The translations under genes were made by a program, and so were the position numbers. Below, one piece after another: positions 25,374-32,656 of a stretch of 32,754 bases of DNA. This stretch comes from an uncultured Pseudomonadota bacterium (GTDB lineage: Bacteria; Pseudomonadota; Gammaproteobacteria; Enterobacterales; Succinivibrionaceae). The notes below the pieces were generated by a model. That model had not been told where the DNA came from. It did no database searches and saw only the letters and a list, made by a program, of their open reading frames with translations. The stretch spans positions 1-32,754 of the forward strand of contig ONIT01000027.1 of the NCBI GenBank assembly GCA_900317945.1, written 5' to 3'. Numbering within the stretch: the first letter of the stretch is position 1; each line of letters starts with the position of its first letter.

Positions 25374-27056
25374 ATGCAGAATGAAGAAAACAGCAGCCAG
25401 CAGGGGAGCCAGACGTCTGTAACCCTCCTTGCCAACAAAGGACGCGAGCAGGGATTCCTTACCTTCAACCAGATAGCCGACGCGCTTCCGAGCTCCATCG
25501 ACCCAGAGCAGCTCAAGGACATCGTGCAGCTGATGGAGAGCATCGGCATCAAGGTCTGCGAGGACTCCGAGGTTGAGGACGAGCAGCTCCTCTATGACAC
25601 CGAGGCTGTCGCCAGCTCCAACACCACCGACGAGATCCAGCAGGTCGTCCCGGAGAACGGCCATACGACCGATCCGGTCAGGATGTACATGCGCGAGATG
25701 GGGACAGTGCCCCTCCTGAACCGCAGCGAGGAGATCGACATCGCAAAGCGCATCGAGGAAGGCACCCACATGGTACAGCGGGCTGTCGCCGGCTATCCCC
25801 AGGCAATCTCCAACCTCCTCCGCCTCTACGGCGAGTGCCAGAGAGGCAGCCTGCGCCTTGGCGAGCTGGTCTCCGGATTCACCGACGAGAACGGCGAGAA
25901 GCTGGTCCTCACCGATGAGGAGCGCGAGAAGAACGCAGCCCTGCTCGAGAGCATGGCAGCCGCCTGCGCCGAGGAAAAGGCGGGTGACGGCGCATCTGAC
26001 GATGACCAGGATGACGAGGACTTTGAGGATGATGACGAAAGCCAGGACGGAAGCCCGGCAAAGCCGTCAGCCGCAAAGGAGAAGCCCGCTAAAAAGCAGC
26101 CCGCTGGCGAAGTTCAGTCGGATGACTCCTCTGATGATGACTCTGATGAGGTTCCCGATGACGATGATGAGAACGGGCCGGATCCCGAGCTGGCCTTCGT
26201 AATGTTCTCGAAGCTCCGCGACCTCTCCGACGACGCTGCTGGCGCCATACAGAAGTACGGCCGCGGCAAGCAGGCAACCGAGCAGAAGATCAAGAAGCTC
26301 GGCGACCTCTTCTGCCAGTTCAGGCTGGTTCCGAGGCAGTTCGAGCTCCTTGTCCGCAGCATCCGCGACATCGTGAAGAGGATCCGCGATCAGGAGATCC
26401 TGATGCGCGACTGCTGCGTGCGCACCTGCCACATGCCGAAGGAGGAGTTCAACCGCTGCTACCGCCTCAATGCCGCAAACCAGACCAGCGGCGGCAGCGA
26501 CGGGCGCTCTGACTGGATCGAGGCGGCAATCGAGAGCGGGAAGCCCTATGCGGCAGAGCTCAGGAAGAACCGCCGCGAGCTCGAGAGGGCCATGGACAGG
26601 CTGCGTGACATCGAGAACGAGATCGGCATCTCCATCTACGACATCAAGAACATCGCGGTCAACATGAACCGCGGCGAGAACCTCGCGCAGCGCGCCAAGG
26701 AGAAGATGACGAAGGCGAACCTCCGCCTCGTCATATCCATCGCGAAGAAGTACACGAACCGCGGACTCCAGTTCCTGGACCTCATACAGGAAGGGAACAT
26801 CGGCCTCATGAAGGCGGTCGACAAGTTCGAGTACCGCCGCGGCTACAAGTTCTCGACCTACGCCACCTGGTGGATAAGGCAGGCCATCACCAGATCCATT
26901 GCTCAACCGCGTCTCCAGGCAGATGCTGCAGGAGAAGGGCCGCGATCCTACTCCCGAGGAGCTCGCGCAGCAGATGAGCATGCCCGAGGAGAAGATCAGG
27001 AAGGTCCTCAAGATCGCGAAGGAGCCTATCTCCATGGAGACCCCGATAGGCGATGA
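25374..27056 (+). CDS. rpoD: RNA polymerase sigma70 factor RpoD, copy 1, N-terminal part (frame broken)
   Basis: The start at 25374 ([10 protein letters not shown]) matches the usual distance to the GKEQG-like segment of RpoD. Upstream in-frame codons to 25305 differ from copy 2 mostly by amino-acid-changing substitutions, unlike the coding part, so I read them as leader. Order of elements: region 1.1 (about residues 14-64, [16 protein letters not shown]), region 1.2 ([18 protein letters not shown]), an acidic Lys/Asp-rich non-conserved region, then regions 2.1-2.4 ([35 protein letters not shown]). At 26901 the reading frame is lost; the residues after that to 27056 are spurious. Sequence equivalent to DQAR...INK (about 56 nt by comparison with E. 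coli) is absent. The frame resumes in the next entry. Confidence 0.85.
   Translation: MQNEENSSQQGSQTSVTLLANKGREQGFLTFNQIADALPSSIDPEQLKDIVQLMESIGIKVCEDSEVEDEQLLYDTEAVASSNTTDEIQQVVPENGHTTDPVRMYMREMGTVPLLNRSEEIDIAKRIEEGTHMVQRAVAGYPQAISNLLRLYGECQRGSLRLGELVSGFTDENGEKLVLTDEEREKNAALLESMAAACAEEKAGDGASDDDQDDEDFEDDDESQDGSPAKPSAAKEKPAKKQPAGEVQSDDSSDDDSDEVPDDDDENGPDPELAFVMFSKLRDLSDDAAGAIQKYGRGKQATEQKIKKLGDLFCQFRLVPRQFELLVRSIRDIVKRIRDQEILMRDCCVRTCHMPKEEFNRCYRLNAANQTSGGSDGRSDWIEAAIESGKPYAAELRKNRRELERAMDRLRDIENEIGISIYDIKNIAVNMNRGENLAQRAKEKMTKANLRLVISIAKKYTNRGLQFLDLIQEGNIGLMKAVDKFEYRRGYKFSTYATWWIRQAITRSIAQPRLQADAAGEGPRSYSRGARAADEHARGEDQEGPQDREGAYLHGDPDRR
26820..26902 (+). repeat. 83-nt block identical to 29622-29704 in the second rpoD copy
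   Basis: The two rpoD copies are identical over these 83 bases (coding for regions 2.3-2.4), ending at the point where copy 1 loses its frame. Beyond both breaks the copies again match closely (CCAGGCAGATGCTGCAGGAG). A block of this kind is prone to collapse or mis-joining in short-read assembly. Confidence 0.9.
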
Positions 27057-27357
27057 CGAGGACTCGCATATCGGAGACTTCCTCGAGGACAGCAACATCG
27101 CGCAGCCCGATGAGGCCGCGACAGCCGACAGCATGAAGGAGACCATCAACGCCTCGCTTGCCTCGCTCACACCGAGGGAGGCCAAGGTGCTGAGGATGCG
27201 CTTCGGCATAGGCACGAACAAGGATCACACCCTCGAGGAGGTCGGCAAGGAGCTCGGCGTTACCCGCGAGAGGATCCGCCAGATCGAGGCGAAGGCCCTC
27301 CGGAAGCTCCGCCATCCCGGACGCGCCGGCCGGCTCAGACCGTTCGTAGACGACTGA
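26899..27357 (+). CDS. rpoD: RNA polymerase sigma70 factor RpoD, copy 1, C-terminal part
   Basis: This continues copy 1 after the break; the TTG at 26899 is only the first possible start and is not a natural one. It contains the rest of region 3 ([41 protein letters not shown]) and all of region 4 ([13 protein letters not shown], then the -35-binding helix [11 protein letters not shown]). The activator-contact stretch [10 protein letters not shown] is as in E. coli sigma70. The end reads RPFVDD, similar to E. coli. Inserting about 56 missing bases near 26901 would rejoin the two frames. Confidence 0.87.
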   Translation: MLNRVSRQMLQEKGRDPTPEELAQQMSMPEEKIRKVLKIAKEPISMETPIGDDEDSHIGDFLEDSNIAQPDEAATADSMKETINASLASLTPREAKVLRMRFGIGTNKDHTLEEVGKELGVTRERIRQIEAKALRKLRHPGRAGRLRPFVDD

Positions 27358-27408
27358 TCACCTGGTCCCCTGCGGCTGCTGCCCAGAGGATCGAATGATG
27401 AAATCACA

Positions 27409-27438
27409 TAAGCCAGGGAGCAGTTCCCTGGCTTAATT
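27409..27438 (+). terminator. Hairpin terminator after rpoD copy 1
   Basis: TAAGCCAGGGA (27409-27419) pairs with TCCCTGGCTTA (27425-27435), an 11-bp perfect stem with a 5-nt loop. The T-tract after it is weak (ATTCGT). Between it and the rpoD copy 2 promoter (27439-27728) I see only AT-rich, gene-free sequence. Confidence 0.65.
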
Positions 27439-27728
27439 CGTCACAGGGAGAGACACCCGCGGCCTGCTTCCTTCTGCTCCTGCCGAGACTTCAGGAGCGC
27501 CTTCCCTGCAGGCGACGCCTTCCTTCCTGTTCTGTTCTTTTTTCCCAATCCATGAGAAGAGCCCTGCGGCTCATGCTGCCGGCTGCATCTCCCTGCCCTT
27601 TGGGCACGGCCTGCTCATTTTCCGTCAAACTCCCTGAAACAGGCGGACAGCAGGGAAATTTTTCCCCGCAGGAAAAATAAAAAATAAAAAAATTTAAAAA
27701 ACAACCCTCTGACCTAAAAAAATCCCTA

Positions 27729-27758
27729 TTGAATTTATTTTTTTAGAGTATATATAAT
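27729..27758 (+). promoter_or_regulatory. Promoter of the second rpoD copy
   Basis: TTGAAT (27729-27734), an 18-bp spacer and TATAAT (27753-27758). It is preceded by a long A/T tract (about 27670-27720) that could act as an UP element. It is similar in sequence to the copy 1 promoter. Confidence 0.7.
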
Positions 27759-27764
27759 GGGGTG

Positions 27765-27989
27765 TTCCATTTTTACCCGAACTGTTTTTATCCGTGTTCC
27801 CAAAAACCGAAGGAGCGCGGATGCGCCTTTCTTTTCAGGAAGGCGCACTGTTTCGGGGTGGCGGTCCGGGATCCCCTGAATAAGAAAACGCGATGATGCT
27901 TTTCACATATGCCATGTAAGGCAGCAAGAAAAGATCCAATCGCCGCCATGCTGATGAATCGGTCAAACTGTAACAGAGTGACAAGTCAC
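27765..27989 (+). promoter_or_regulatory. Structured ~225-nt leader of the second rpoD copy, with a short uORF
   Basis: It is the same length as the copy 1 leader. CCCGAA (27776-27781) can pair with TTCGGG (27852-27857). This encloses a stem GCGCCTTTC (27823-27831) with GGAAGGCGC (27838-27846). These bases differ from those of copy 1, yet the stems remain. A short frame at 27893-27919 would encode MMLFTYAM, again eight codons; its stop is TAA where copy 1 has TGA. The function is not known. Confidence 0.5.
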
Positions 27990-29762
27990 ATGCAGAATGA
28001 AGAAAACAGCAGTCAGCAGGGAAGAGAGTTGCCGATAGCCATTCTGGCAGGCAGGGCGCGGGAGCAGGGGTACCTCACTATCAGCCAGATTGCCGGAGCG
28101 CTTCCGGAAGGCACAGATCCCGCAAAGCTGAGCCAGATCGTCGGGCAGATCAGGAGCCAGGGCATCAGCGTCCGCGAGGACTCCGAGACAGAGGCAGAAA
28201 AATCCGACGAGGACGGCTACGCTCAGCAGGGAGAGCAGACCCCGATTGCCATTCTTGCCCAGAAAGGCCGCGAGCAGGGCTTCCTTACCTTCAACCAGAT
28301 TGCTGACGAGCTGCCGAGCTCCATCGACCCTGAGCAGCTCAATGACATCGTGCAGCTCCTTGAGAGCATCGGCATCAAGGTCTGCGAGGACTCCGAGGTT
28401 GAGGACGAGCAGCTCCTCTATGACACCGAGGCGGTCGCCAGCTCCAACACCACCGACGAGATCCAGCAGGTCGTCCCGGAGAGCGGGCATACGACCGATC
28501 CCGTCAGGATGTACATGCGCGAGATGGGGACAGTGCCCCTCCTGAACCGCAGCGAGGAGATCGACATTGCGAAGCACATCGAGGAAGGCACCCACATGGT
28601 CCAGCGGGCCGTCGCCGGCTATCCCCAGGCAATCTCGAACCTCCTCCGCCTTTACGGCGAGTGCCAGAAAGGCAGCCTGCGCCTTGGCGAGCTGGTCTCA
28701 GGGTTTACCGACGAGAAAGGCGAGAAGCTGGTCCTCACCGATGAGGAGCGTGAGAAGAACGCCGCCCTGCTCGAGACCATGGCAGCAGCCTGCGCCGCGG
28801 AGAGCCCAGAAGGCGATGACGCGGATGACGATGACGAGGATGATGAGGAGAGCGGCGACGAGAAGGCCGCAGGAGAGCAGAAGAAGGCCTCGTCAGGAAA
28901 GAAGCGCGCCGCGGCTGATCCGGATGATGATGACGTGTCCGACGACGCGCCGGAGGACGGCGATGACGAGGAGAGCGGTCCGGATCCTGAGCTTGCCTTC
29001 ATCATGTTCTCGAAGCTCAGGAAGCTCTCCGACGACACCGTGAGCGCCATACAGAAGTACGGCCGCGGCAAGCAGGCGACCGACCAGAAAATCAAAAAGC
29101 TCGGGGACCTCTTCTGCCAGTTCAGGCTGGTTCCGAGGCAGTTCGAGCTCCTGGTCCGCAGCATCGGCGACATCGTGAAGAGAATACGCGATCAGGAGCT
29201 CCTGCTCCGCGACTGCTGCGTGCGCTCCTGCCACATGCCGAAGGAGAAGTTCAACCGCTGCTACCGCCTCAACGCCGTAAGCCAGACCAGCGGCGGCAGC
29301 GACGGCCGCTCTGACTGGATCGAGGCGGCAATTGAAAGCGGGAAGCCCTACGCGGCAGGGCTCAGGAAGAACCGCCGCGAGCTCGAGAGGGCCATGGACA
29401 GGCTGCGCGACATCGAGAACGAGACCGGCACCTCCATCTATGACATCAAGAACATCGCGATGAGCATGAACCGCGGCGAGAACCTCGCGCAGAGGGCGAA
29501 AAAGCAGATGATCGAGGCAAACCTCCGCCTCGTCATCTCCATAGCGAAGAAGTACACGAACCGCGGCCTCCAGTTCCTGGACCTCATCCAGGAGGGGAAC
29601 ATCGGCCTCATGAAGGCAGTTGACAAGTTCGAGTACCGCCGCGGCTACAAGTTCTCGACCTACGCCACCTGGTGGATAAGGCAGGCCATCACCAGATCCA
29701 TTGCAGATCAGGCGCGTACCCAGGCAGATGCTGCAGGAGAAGGGCCGAGATCCTACCCCTGA
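27990..29762 (+). CDS. rpoD: RNA polymerase sigma70 factor RpoD, copy 2 with doubled region 1.1, N-terminal part (frame broken)
   Basis: The start at 27990 ([10 protein letters not shown]) corresponds to that of copy 1. Unlike copy 1 it has two region 1.1 domains 70 residues apart: about residues 14-64 ([16 protein letters not shown]) and 84-134 ([16 protein letters not shown]). The second is nearly identical to the single one of copy 1. Region 1.2, an acidic spacer of different sequence, and regions 2.1-2.4 follow, all close to copy 1. The frame fails near 29719: after SIADQART about 53 nt of conserved coding sequence are missing and the last residues to 29762 are spurious. The true continuation is in the next entry. 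Confidence 0.85.
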   Translation: MQNEENSSQQGRELPIAILAGRAREQGYLTISQIAGALPEGTDPAKLSQIVGQIRSQGISVREDSETEAEKSDEDGYAQQGEQTPIAILAQKGREQGFLTFNQIADELPSSIDPEQLNDIVQLLESIGIKVCEDSEVEDEQLLYDTEAVASSNTTDEIQQVVPESGHTTDPVRMYMREMGTVPLLNRSEEIDIAKHIEEGTHMVQRAVAGYPQAISNLLRLYGECQKGSLRLGELVSGFTDEKGEKLVLTDEEREKNAALLETMAAACAAESPEGDDADDDDEDDEESGDEKAAGEQKKASSGKKRAAADPDDDDVSDDAPEDGDDEESGPDPELAFIMFSKLRKLSDDTVSAIQKYGRGKQATDQKIKKLGDLFCQFRLVPRQFELLVRSIGDIVKRIRDQELLLRDCCVRSCHMPKEKFNRCYRLNAVSQTSGGSDGRSDWIEAAIESGKPYAAGLRKNRRELERAMDRLRDIENETGTSIYDIKNIAMSMNRGENLAQRAKKQMIEANLRLVISIAKKYTNRGLQFLDLIQEGNIGLMKAVDKFEYRRGYKFSTYATWWIRQAITRSIADQARTQADAAGEGPRSYP

Positions 29763-30165
29763 GGAGCTCGCGGTTAGGATGGGCATGCCCGAGGAGAAAA
29801 TCAGGAAGGTCCTCAGGATCGCCAGGGATCCAATCTCGATGGATACACCGGTCGGAGATGACGAGGACTCTCATATCGGAGACTTCATCGAGGACCGCAG
29901 CATCGCCCAGCCCGATGAGGCGGCAACCGCCTACAGCCTGAAGGAAAACATCACGAGGGCTCTGGAATCGCTCGCGCCCAGGGAGGCAATGGTGATCAGG
30001 TACCGCTTCGGCATAGGGGTAGGCAGGGATCACACGCTTGAGGACGTCGGGAAGCTCCTCGGCGTTACCCGCGAGAGGATCCGCCAGATTGAGGCGAAGG
30101 CCCTGAGGTGGTTCCGCCATCCGAGCCGCGCCGAGGCGCTCCGGAGCCTTGCGGATGACGATTAG
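29701..30165 (+). CDS. rpoD: RNA polymerase sigma70 factor RpoD, copy 2, C-terminal part
   Basis: This continues copy 2 after the break; the TTG at 29701 is not a natural start. It contains region 3 ([31 protein letters not shown]) and region 4. The -35-contact helix [11 protein letters not shown] is unchanged, but the segment after it reads [10 protein letters not shown] where copy 1 and E. coli have ALRKLRHP. Trp thus replaces the Lys used for activator contacts in sigma70, and region 4.1 ([28 protein letters not shown]) has diverged more than in copy 1. This suggests the same core promoter recognition with altered activator interaction; that last step is inference. Confidence 0.85.
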   Translation: MQIRRVPRQMLQEKGRDPTPEELAVRMGMPEEKIRKVLRIARDPISMDTPVGDDEDSHIGDFIEDRSIAQPDEAATAYSLKENITRALESLAPREAMVIRYRFGIGVGRDHTLEDVGKLLGVTRERIRQIEAKALRWFRHPSRAEALRSLADDD

Positions 30166-30189
30166 GCCCTGATCTGAGGGCTTGGCATG

Positions 30190-30214
30190 CGGCGGGCAGC
30201 AGCCCGCCGTTTTC
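30190..30214 (+). terminator. Terminator after rpoD copy 2
   Basis: CGGCGGGC (30190-30197) pairs with GCCCGCCG (30202-30209) around AGCA, followed by TTTT (30210-30213). A smaller hairpin precedes it right after the stop. Confidence 0.85.
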
Positions 30215-30263
30215 CTCTGGCTGCCGGGTGCATCTCCCTGCGTCAGGAAAATCTCTCAATCTG

Positions 30264-30292
30264 TTTTGAATTCCGCTCTCACGTGCTATAAT
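30264..30292 (+). promoter_or_regulatory. Promoter of the tRNA gene
   Basis: TATAAT (30287-30292) with an extended -10 TG two bases upstream (TGCTATAAT). A weak -35 is TTTTGA (30264-30269, 17-bp spacer). The tRNA starts 39 bases downstream of the -10. Confidence 0.6.
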
Positions 30293-30331
30293 AATCCTCA
30301 TGCCTCTCCGCGCTCATGCGGATCGCACTAC

Positions 30332-30408
30332 GGCCCTTTAGCTCAGTCGGTCAGAGCAGACGACTCATAATCGTTTGGTCCACTGTTCAAGTCAGTGAAG
30401 GGCCACCA
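30332..30408 (+). tRNA. ileX: tRNA-Ile2 (CAU anticodon, predicted lysidine-modified, reads AUA)
   Basis: 77 nt with encoded CCA. Acceptor arms GGCCCTT/AAGGGCC pair perfectly. The anticodon loop CTCATAA is on a 5-bp stem GACGA/TCGTT, and the T arm is CACTG-TTCAAGT-CAGTG. A CAU anticodon could mean Met, but AGAGCAG, CGACTCATAATCG and TTGGTC closely match E. coli tRNA-Ile2 (ileX), and G1-C72 pairing excludes initiator tRNA. In E. coli ileX also lies shortly downstream of rpoD, supporting the call. Identity depends on TilS modification of C34, which the sequence cannot show. Confidence 0.88.
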
Positions 30409-30574
30409 CACTGATATCCTCCCGCTTTTTCAGCCAAAATTAACTCCCGTCAGAAACATCTTCCCCGCAGGCCTGAAGCAGGCAGAAAATTCTGCTAACA
30501 TAACGCTCTTCCGCTCAGGAGAGCCAGGACAGAGAGGCAGTGCGTCTCCGCTCCATGCCAGGAGGAGGGACTGA

Positions 30575-31843
30575 ATGAACTGGAAAATAGCGCTTGCCAT
30601 AATGTCAGCGGCAGTATTCATGATGGGCGGGAGCTACACCATGGTCATCCCGTTCCTCCCGCTCTTCATCGCCCGCGATCTCGGGGCCGCACCAGAGGAT
30701 GTCAACCTGCTGACCGGCATCGCCTTCTCGATTAGCTTTCTCATCACTTTCGTGGCGGCCCCGATCTGGGGAAGGCTCGCGGATCTCTACGGCAGGAAGC
30801 CCATGTTCCTCAGATCCTGCTTCACCATCATGATCTGCTATTTCCTCTTCTTCATAGCTAGGAGCCCGACCGAGCTCATCCTCGCGAGAGCCCTGCAGGG
30901 CTTCGGCGCCGGCATGCTCCCCATTGCCCTCTCGATAACCTCAGCCTGGGCGCCAAAGGAGAAAATCGGCATTGCCATGGGCACCCTTCAGGGCTTCCAT
31001 ATCTCGGGAACAGTGTTCGGCCCGCTCTTCGGCGGGCTCCTCGCCGACAGCTTCGGCATCAGATCCGCCTTCCTCATCGCAGGACTCATACTGCTGTTCC
31101 TCGGTCTCCTTGTCTCCTTTACGGTGAAGGAGCCCAGAAGGAAGAAGGACGAGAAGAGCGGCGAAAAGGGAGCATACCGGAGCCTCCTCCACGACAGCGT
31201 CATACTGACCGTACTGACTGTCACCTCGCTCGCAGCCCTTGCCTGGCTCATGCAGCAGCCGCTCATGGCGCTCTTTGTCAACGAGATCTCCGGAACGGCT
31301 GAGAAGGCGGCCTCGCACGCCGGGATAATCTTCTCCGTGTTCGGGCTCGCCGGCGCCATCGCCGCCCCGATCTGGGGCTGGTGCGGACAGCGCTTCGGCT
31401 TCTTCAGGATGATGGTTGTCTCGGGGATTGCCGGAGGGGCCTGCTGCTCGGCTGTCGCATTCTCATCATCATTCGGCGTCCTGATCGCGGCGTTCTTCAT
31501 CTACGGCTTCTGCTTTGCCGGCGTGATCCCGTCCGCCAACTCCATCCTTATCCTTGCGACAAAGACGGAGATAAGGAGCAGCGCGTTCAGCCTGCAGTTC
31601 TCCGCGCAGATGCTCGGAAGCGCCATCGGGCCGGTAACCGGGGGAATGGTCGCCAATGCTGCCGGGAACGTGTCCGCAGTATTCATAACGGCAGGCCTTT
31701 TCCTGCTCGCACTGATGATCATCCTGGCGTTTGCCGCCCCTCAGAGGGTGAGACGAATCAGCCGTACCAACAGGTCGGGGCTCTCCGATGAGGAGCTCCG
31801 GGCCGCCGCGGCAGAGGATGCGCCGAAGGCTGAGCAGCCGTAA
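30575..31843 (+). CDS. MFS transporter (DHA1/TetA-like exporter)
   Basis: 422 residues with twelve predicted membrane helices in two sets of six, separated by a charged cytoplasmic loop (KEPRRKKDEKSGEKG). Motif A of the major facilitator family is clear between helices 2 and 3 (GRLADLYGRKPM), and the helix 4-5 region (ILARALQGFGAGMLP, then GPLFGGLLAD) is typical of drug:H+ antiporters. The substrate is unknown. GGAGGAGGGA lies 4 bases before the ATG. It is probably transcribed alone; the tRNA upstream is separate. Confidence 0.9.
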   Translation: MNWKIALAIMSAAVFMMGGSYTMVIPFLPLFIARDLGAAPEDVNLLTGIAFSISFLITFVAAPIWGRLADLYGRKPMFLRSCFTIMICYFLFFIARSPTELILARALQGFGAGMLPIALSITSAWAPKEKIGIAMGTLQGFHISGTVFGPLFGGLLADSFGIRSAFLIAGLILLFLGLLVSFTVKEPRRKKDEKSGEKGAYRSLLHDSVILTVLTVTSLAALAWLMQQPLMALFVNEISGTAEKAASHAGIIFSVFGLAGAIAAPIWGWCGQRFGFFRMMVVSGIAGGACCSAVAFSSSFGVLIAAFFIYGFCFAGVIPSANSILILATKTEIRSSAFSLQFSAQMLGSAIGPVTGGMVANAAGNVSAVFITAGLFLLALMIILAFAAPQRVRRISRTNRSGLSDEELRAAAAEDAPKAEQP

Positions 31844-31957
31844 GCTCCGCAGGCTCTTTAGCCTTTTCCGGGCCCCGCGCGCAATAAGTGCCGTTATATG
31901 GGGCCTGATCCCCGGCTTTCAAGTGATTTTCCGAAAAATATAATCAGCTTTATTTTT

Positions 31958-31985
31958 CTTGATTTTGCCCTCCCCGCCCCTAGAT
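31958..31985 (+). promoter_or_regulatory. Sigma32-type heat-shock promoter of the Hsp20 gene
   Basis: CTTGAT (31958-31963), a 13-bp spacer and CCCCTAGAT (31977-31985). This fits the sigma32 pattern CTTGAA-N13-14-CCCCATnT with few mismatches, and it stands about 90 bases before a heat-shock gene. The sigma32 gene itself is not in the window. Confidence 0.7.
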
Positions 31986-32072
31986 AGGTAAGTGTAAGAG
32001 AAAGACAGAAAGAAAAAACAAACGGACAATTTCGGGAACGCCTGATGTTCCCGGCTAACGGAGGCATAAGTT

Positions 32073-32627
32073 ATGTCAAGGTTCTATGATGATGATTTCG
32101 GCAGCACTCCTACTATTTTCGATATCGTAAGGAGCCTTGCGCGCCCGGTTTCCGAATTCGCTGACCACATCGACAGCACTTTCAAGGATGACGAGGCTGA
32201 GGCCGGCGACTCCTTCAGGGCAGACCTCTGCGACCTAGGCGATCACTACGAGCTCAAGGCTGAGCTCCCCGGCGTCAGGAAGGAGGACATCGAGATGTCC
32301 TTCAACGACGGCGTTCTCTCGGTCAAGGCAAAGCACAACACCGATTGCTGCTGCAAGTCCGAAGATGGTGAGTGCAGTGAAGGAGCTAAGGCAGCGAAGG
32401 CTGCGGGAGATGGCAGCGCGGCTCAGCCTGAGGCAGCGAAGGCAGAGAGCGCCGGCGCGGAGCCCAGGTTCATCATCCATGAGCGCACCAGCGGCACCTA
32501 CGAGAGGAGCTTCAGCATTCCTGACGCAGACGCTGAGAACATCAGCGCATCGTTCGAGAACGGCGTGCTGTCAGTAACTCTGAACAAGGAGCAGCCGAAG
32601 AAGGGCAAGGTAATCAGCATCAACTGA
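32073..32627 (+). CDS. Small heat-shock protein Hsp20 with inserted loop
   Basis: 184 residues, longer than the usual ~145. It is an ATP-independent holdase chaperone of the cytoplasm. The alpha-crystallin domain starts about residue 47 (FRADLCDLGDHYELKAELPGVRKEDI) and ends with the conserved FENGVLSVTLNK; the C-terminal IxI-type motif is KVISIN. The domain is split at residues 91-131 by an Ala/Glu/Lys-rich, cysteine-containing insertion (DCCCKSEDGEC at its start) in the loop that normally joins two beta strands. GGAGG lies about 10 bases before the ATG. A heat-shock promoter precedes it, and a group II intron lies 30 bases past its stop. Confidence 0.93.
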   Translation: MSRFYDDDFGSTPTIFDIVRSLARPVSEFADHIDSTFKDDEAEAGDSFRADLCDLGDHYELKAELPGVRKEDIEMSFNDGVLSVKAKHNTDCCCKSEDGECSEGAKAAKAAGDGSAAQPEAAKAESAGAEPRFIIHERTSGTYERSFSIPDADAENISASFENGVLSVTLNKEQPKKGKVISIN

Positions 32628-32656
32628 TAAAAGAGACTGAGCACTTCTTTCGGATA

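Noticed and set aside
26895-27056. Programmed frameshift as the explanation for the rpoD breaks
   Set aside because: A frameshift would join the frames but could not supply the roughly 18 conserved residues that are absent in both copies. No slippery sequence is seen at either junction.
26067-27221. Long open frame antisense to rpoD copy 1, with a similar one at 28893-29786 on copy 2
   Set aside because: Both are mirrors of the sigma gene's codon bias and have no features of their own. They recur only because rpoD is duplicated.
25305-30165. The whole rpoD duplication as an assembly artefact
   Set aside because: The copies differ at many synonymous sites, in leader sequence, acidic spacer, region 4 and the extra region 1.1. 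Only the two internal breaks look artefactual.
31868-31909. Possible terminator after the MFS gene (GGCCCC ... GGGGCC)
   Set aside because: Only six base pairs around a loop of more than 20 bases, and no T-tract follows.
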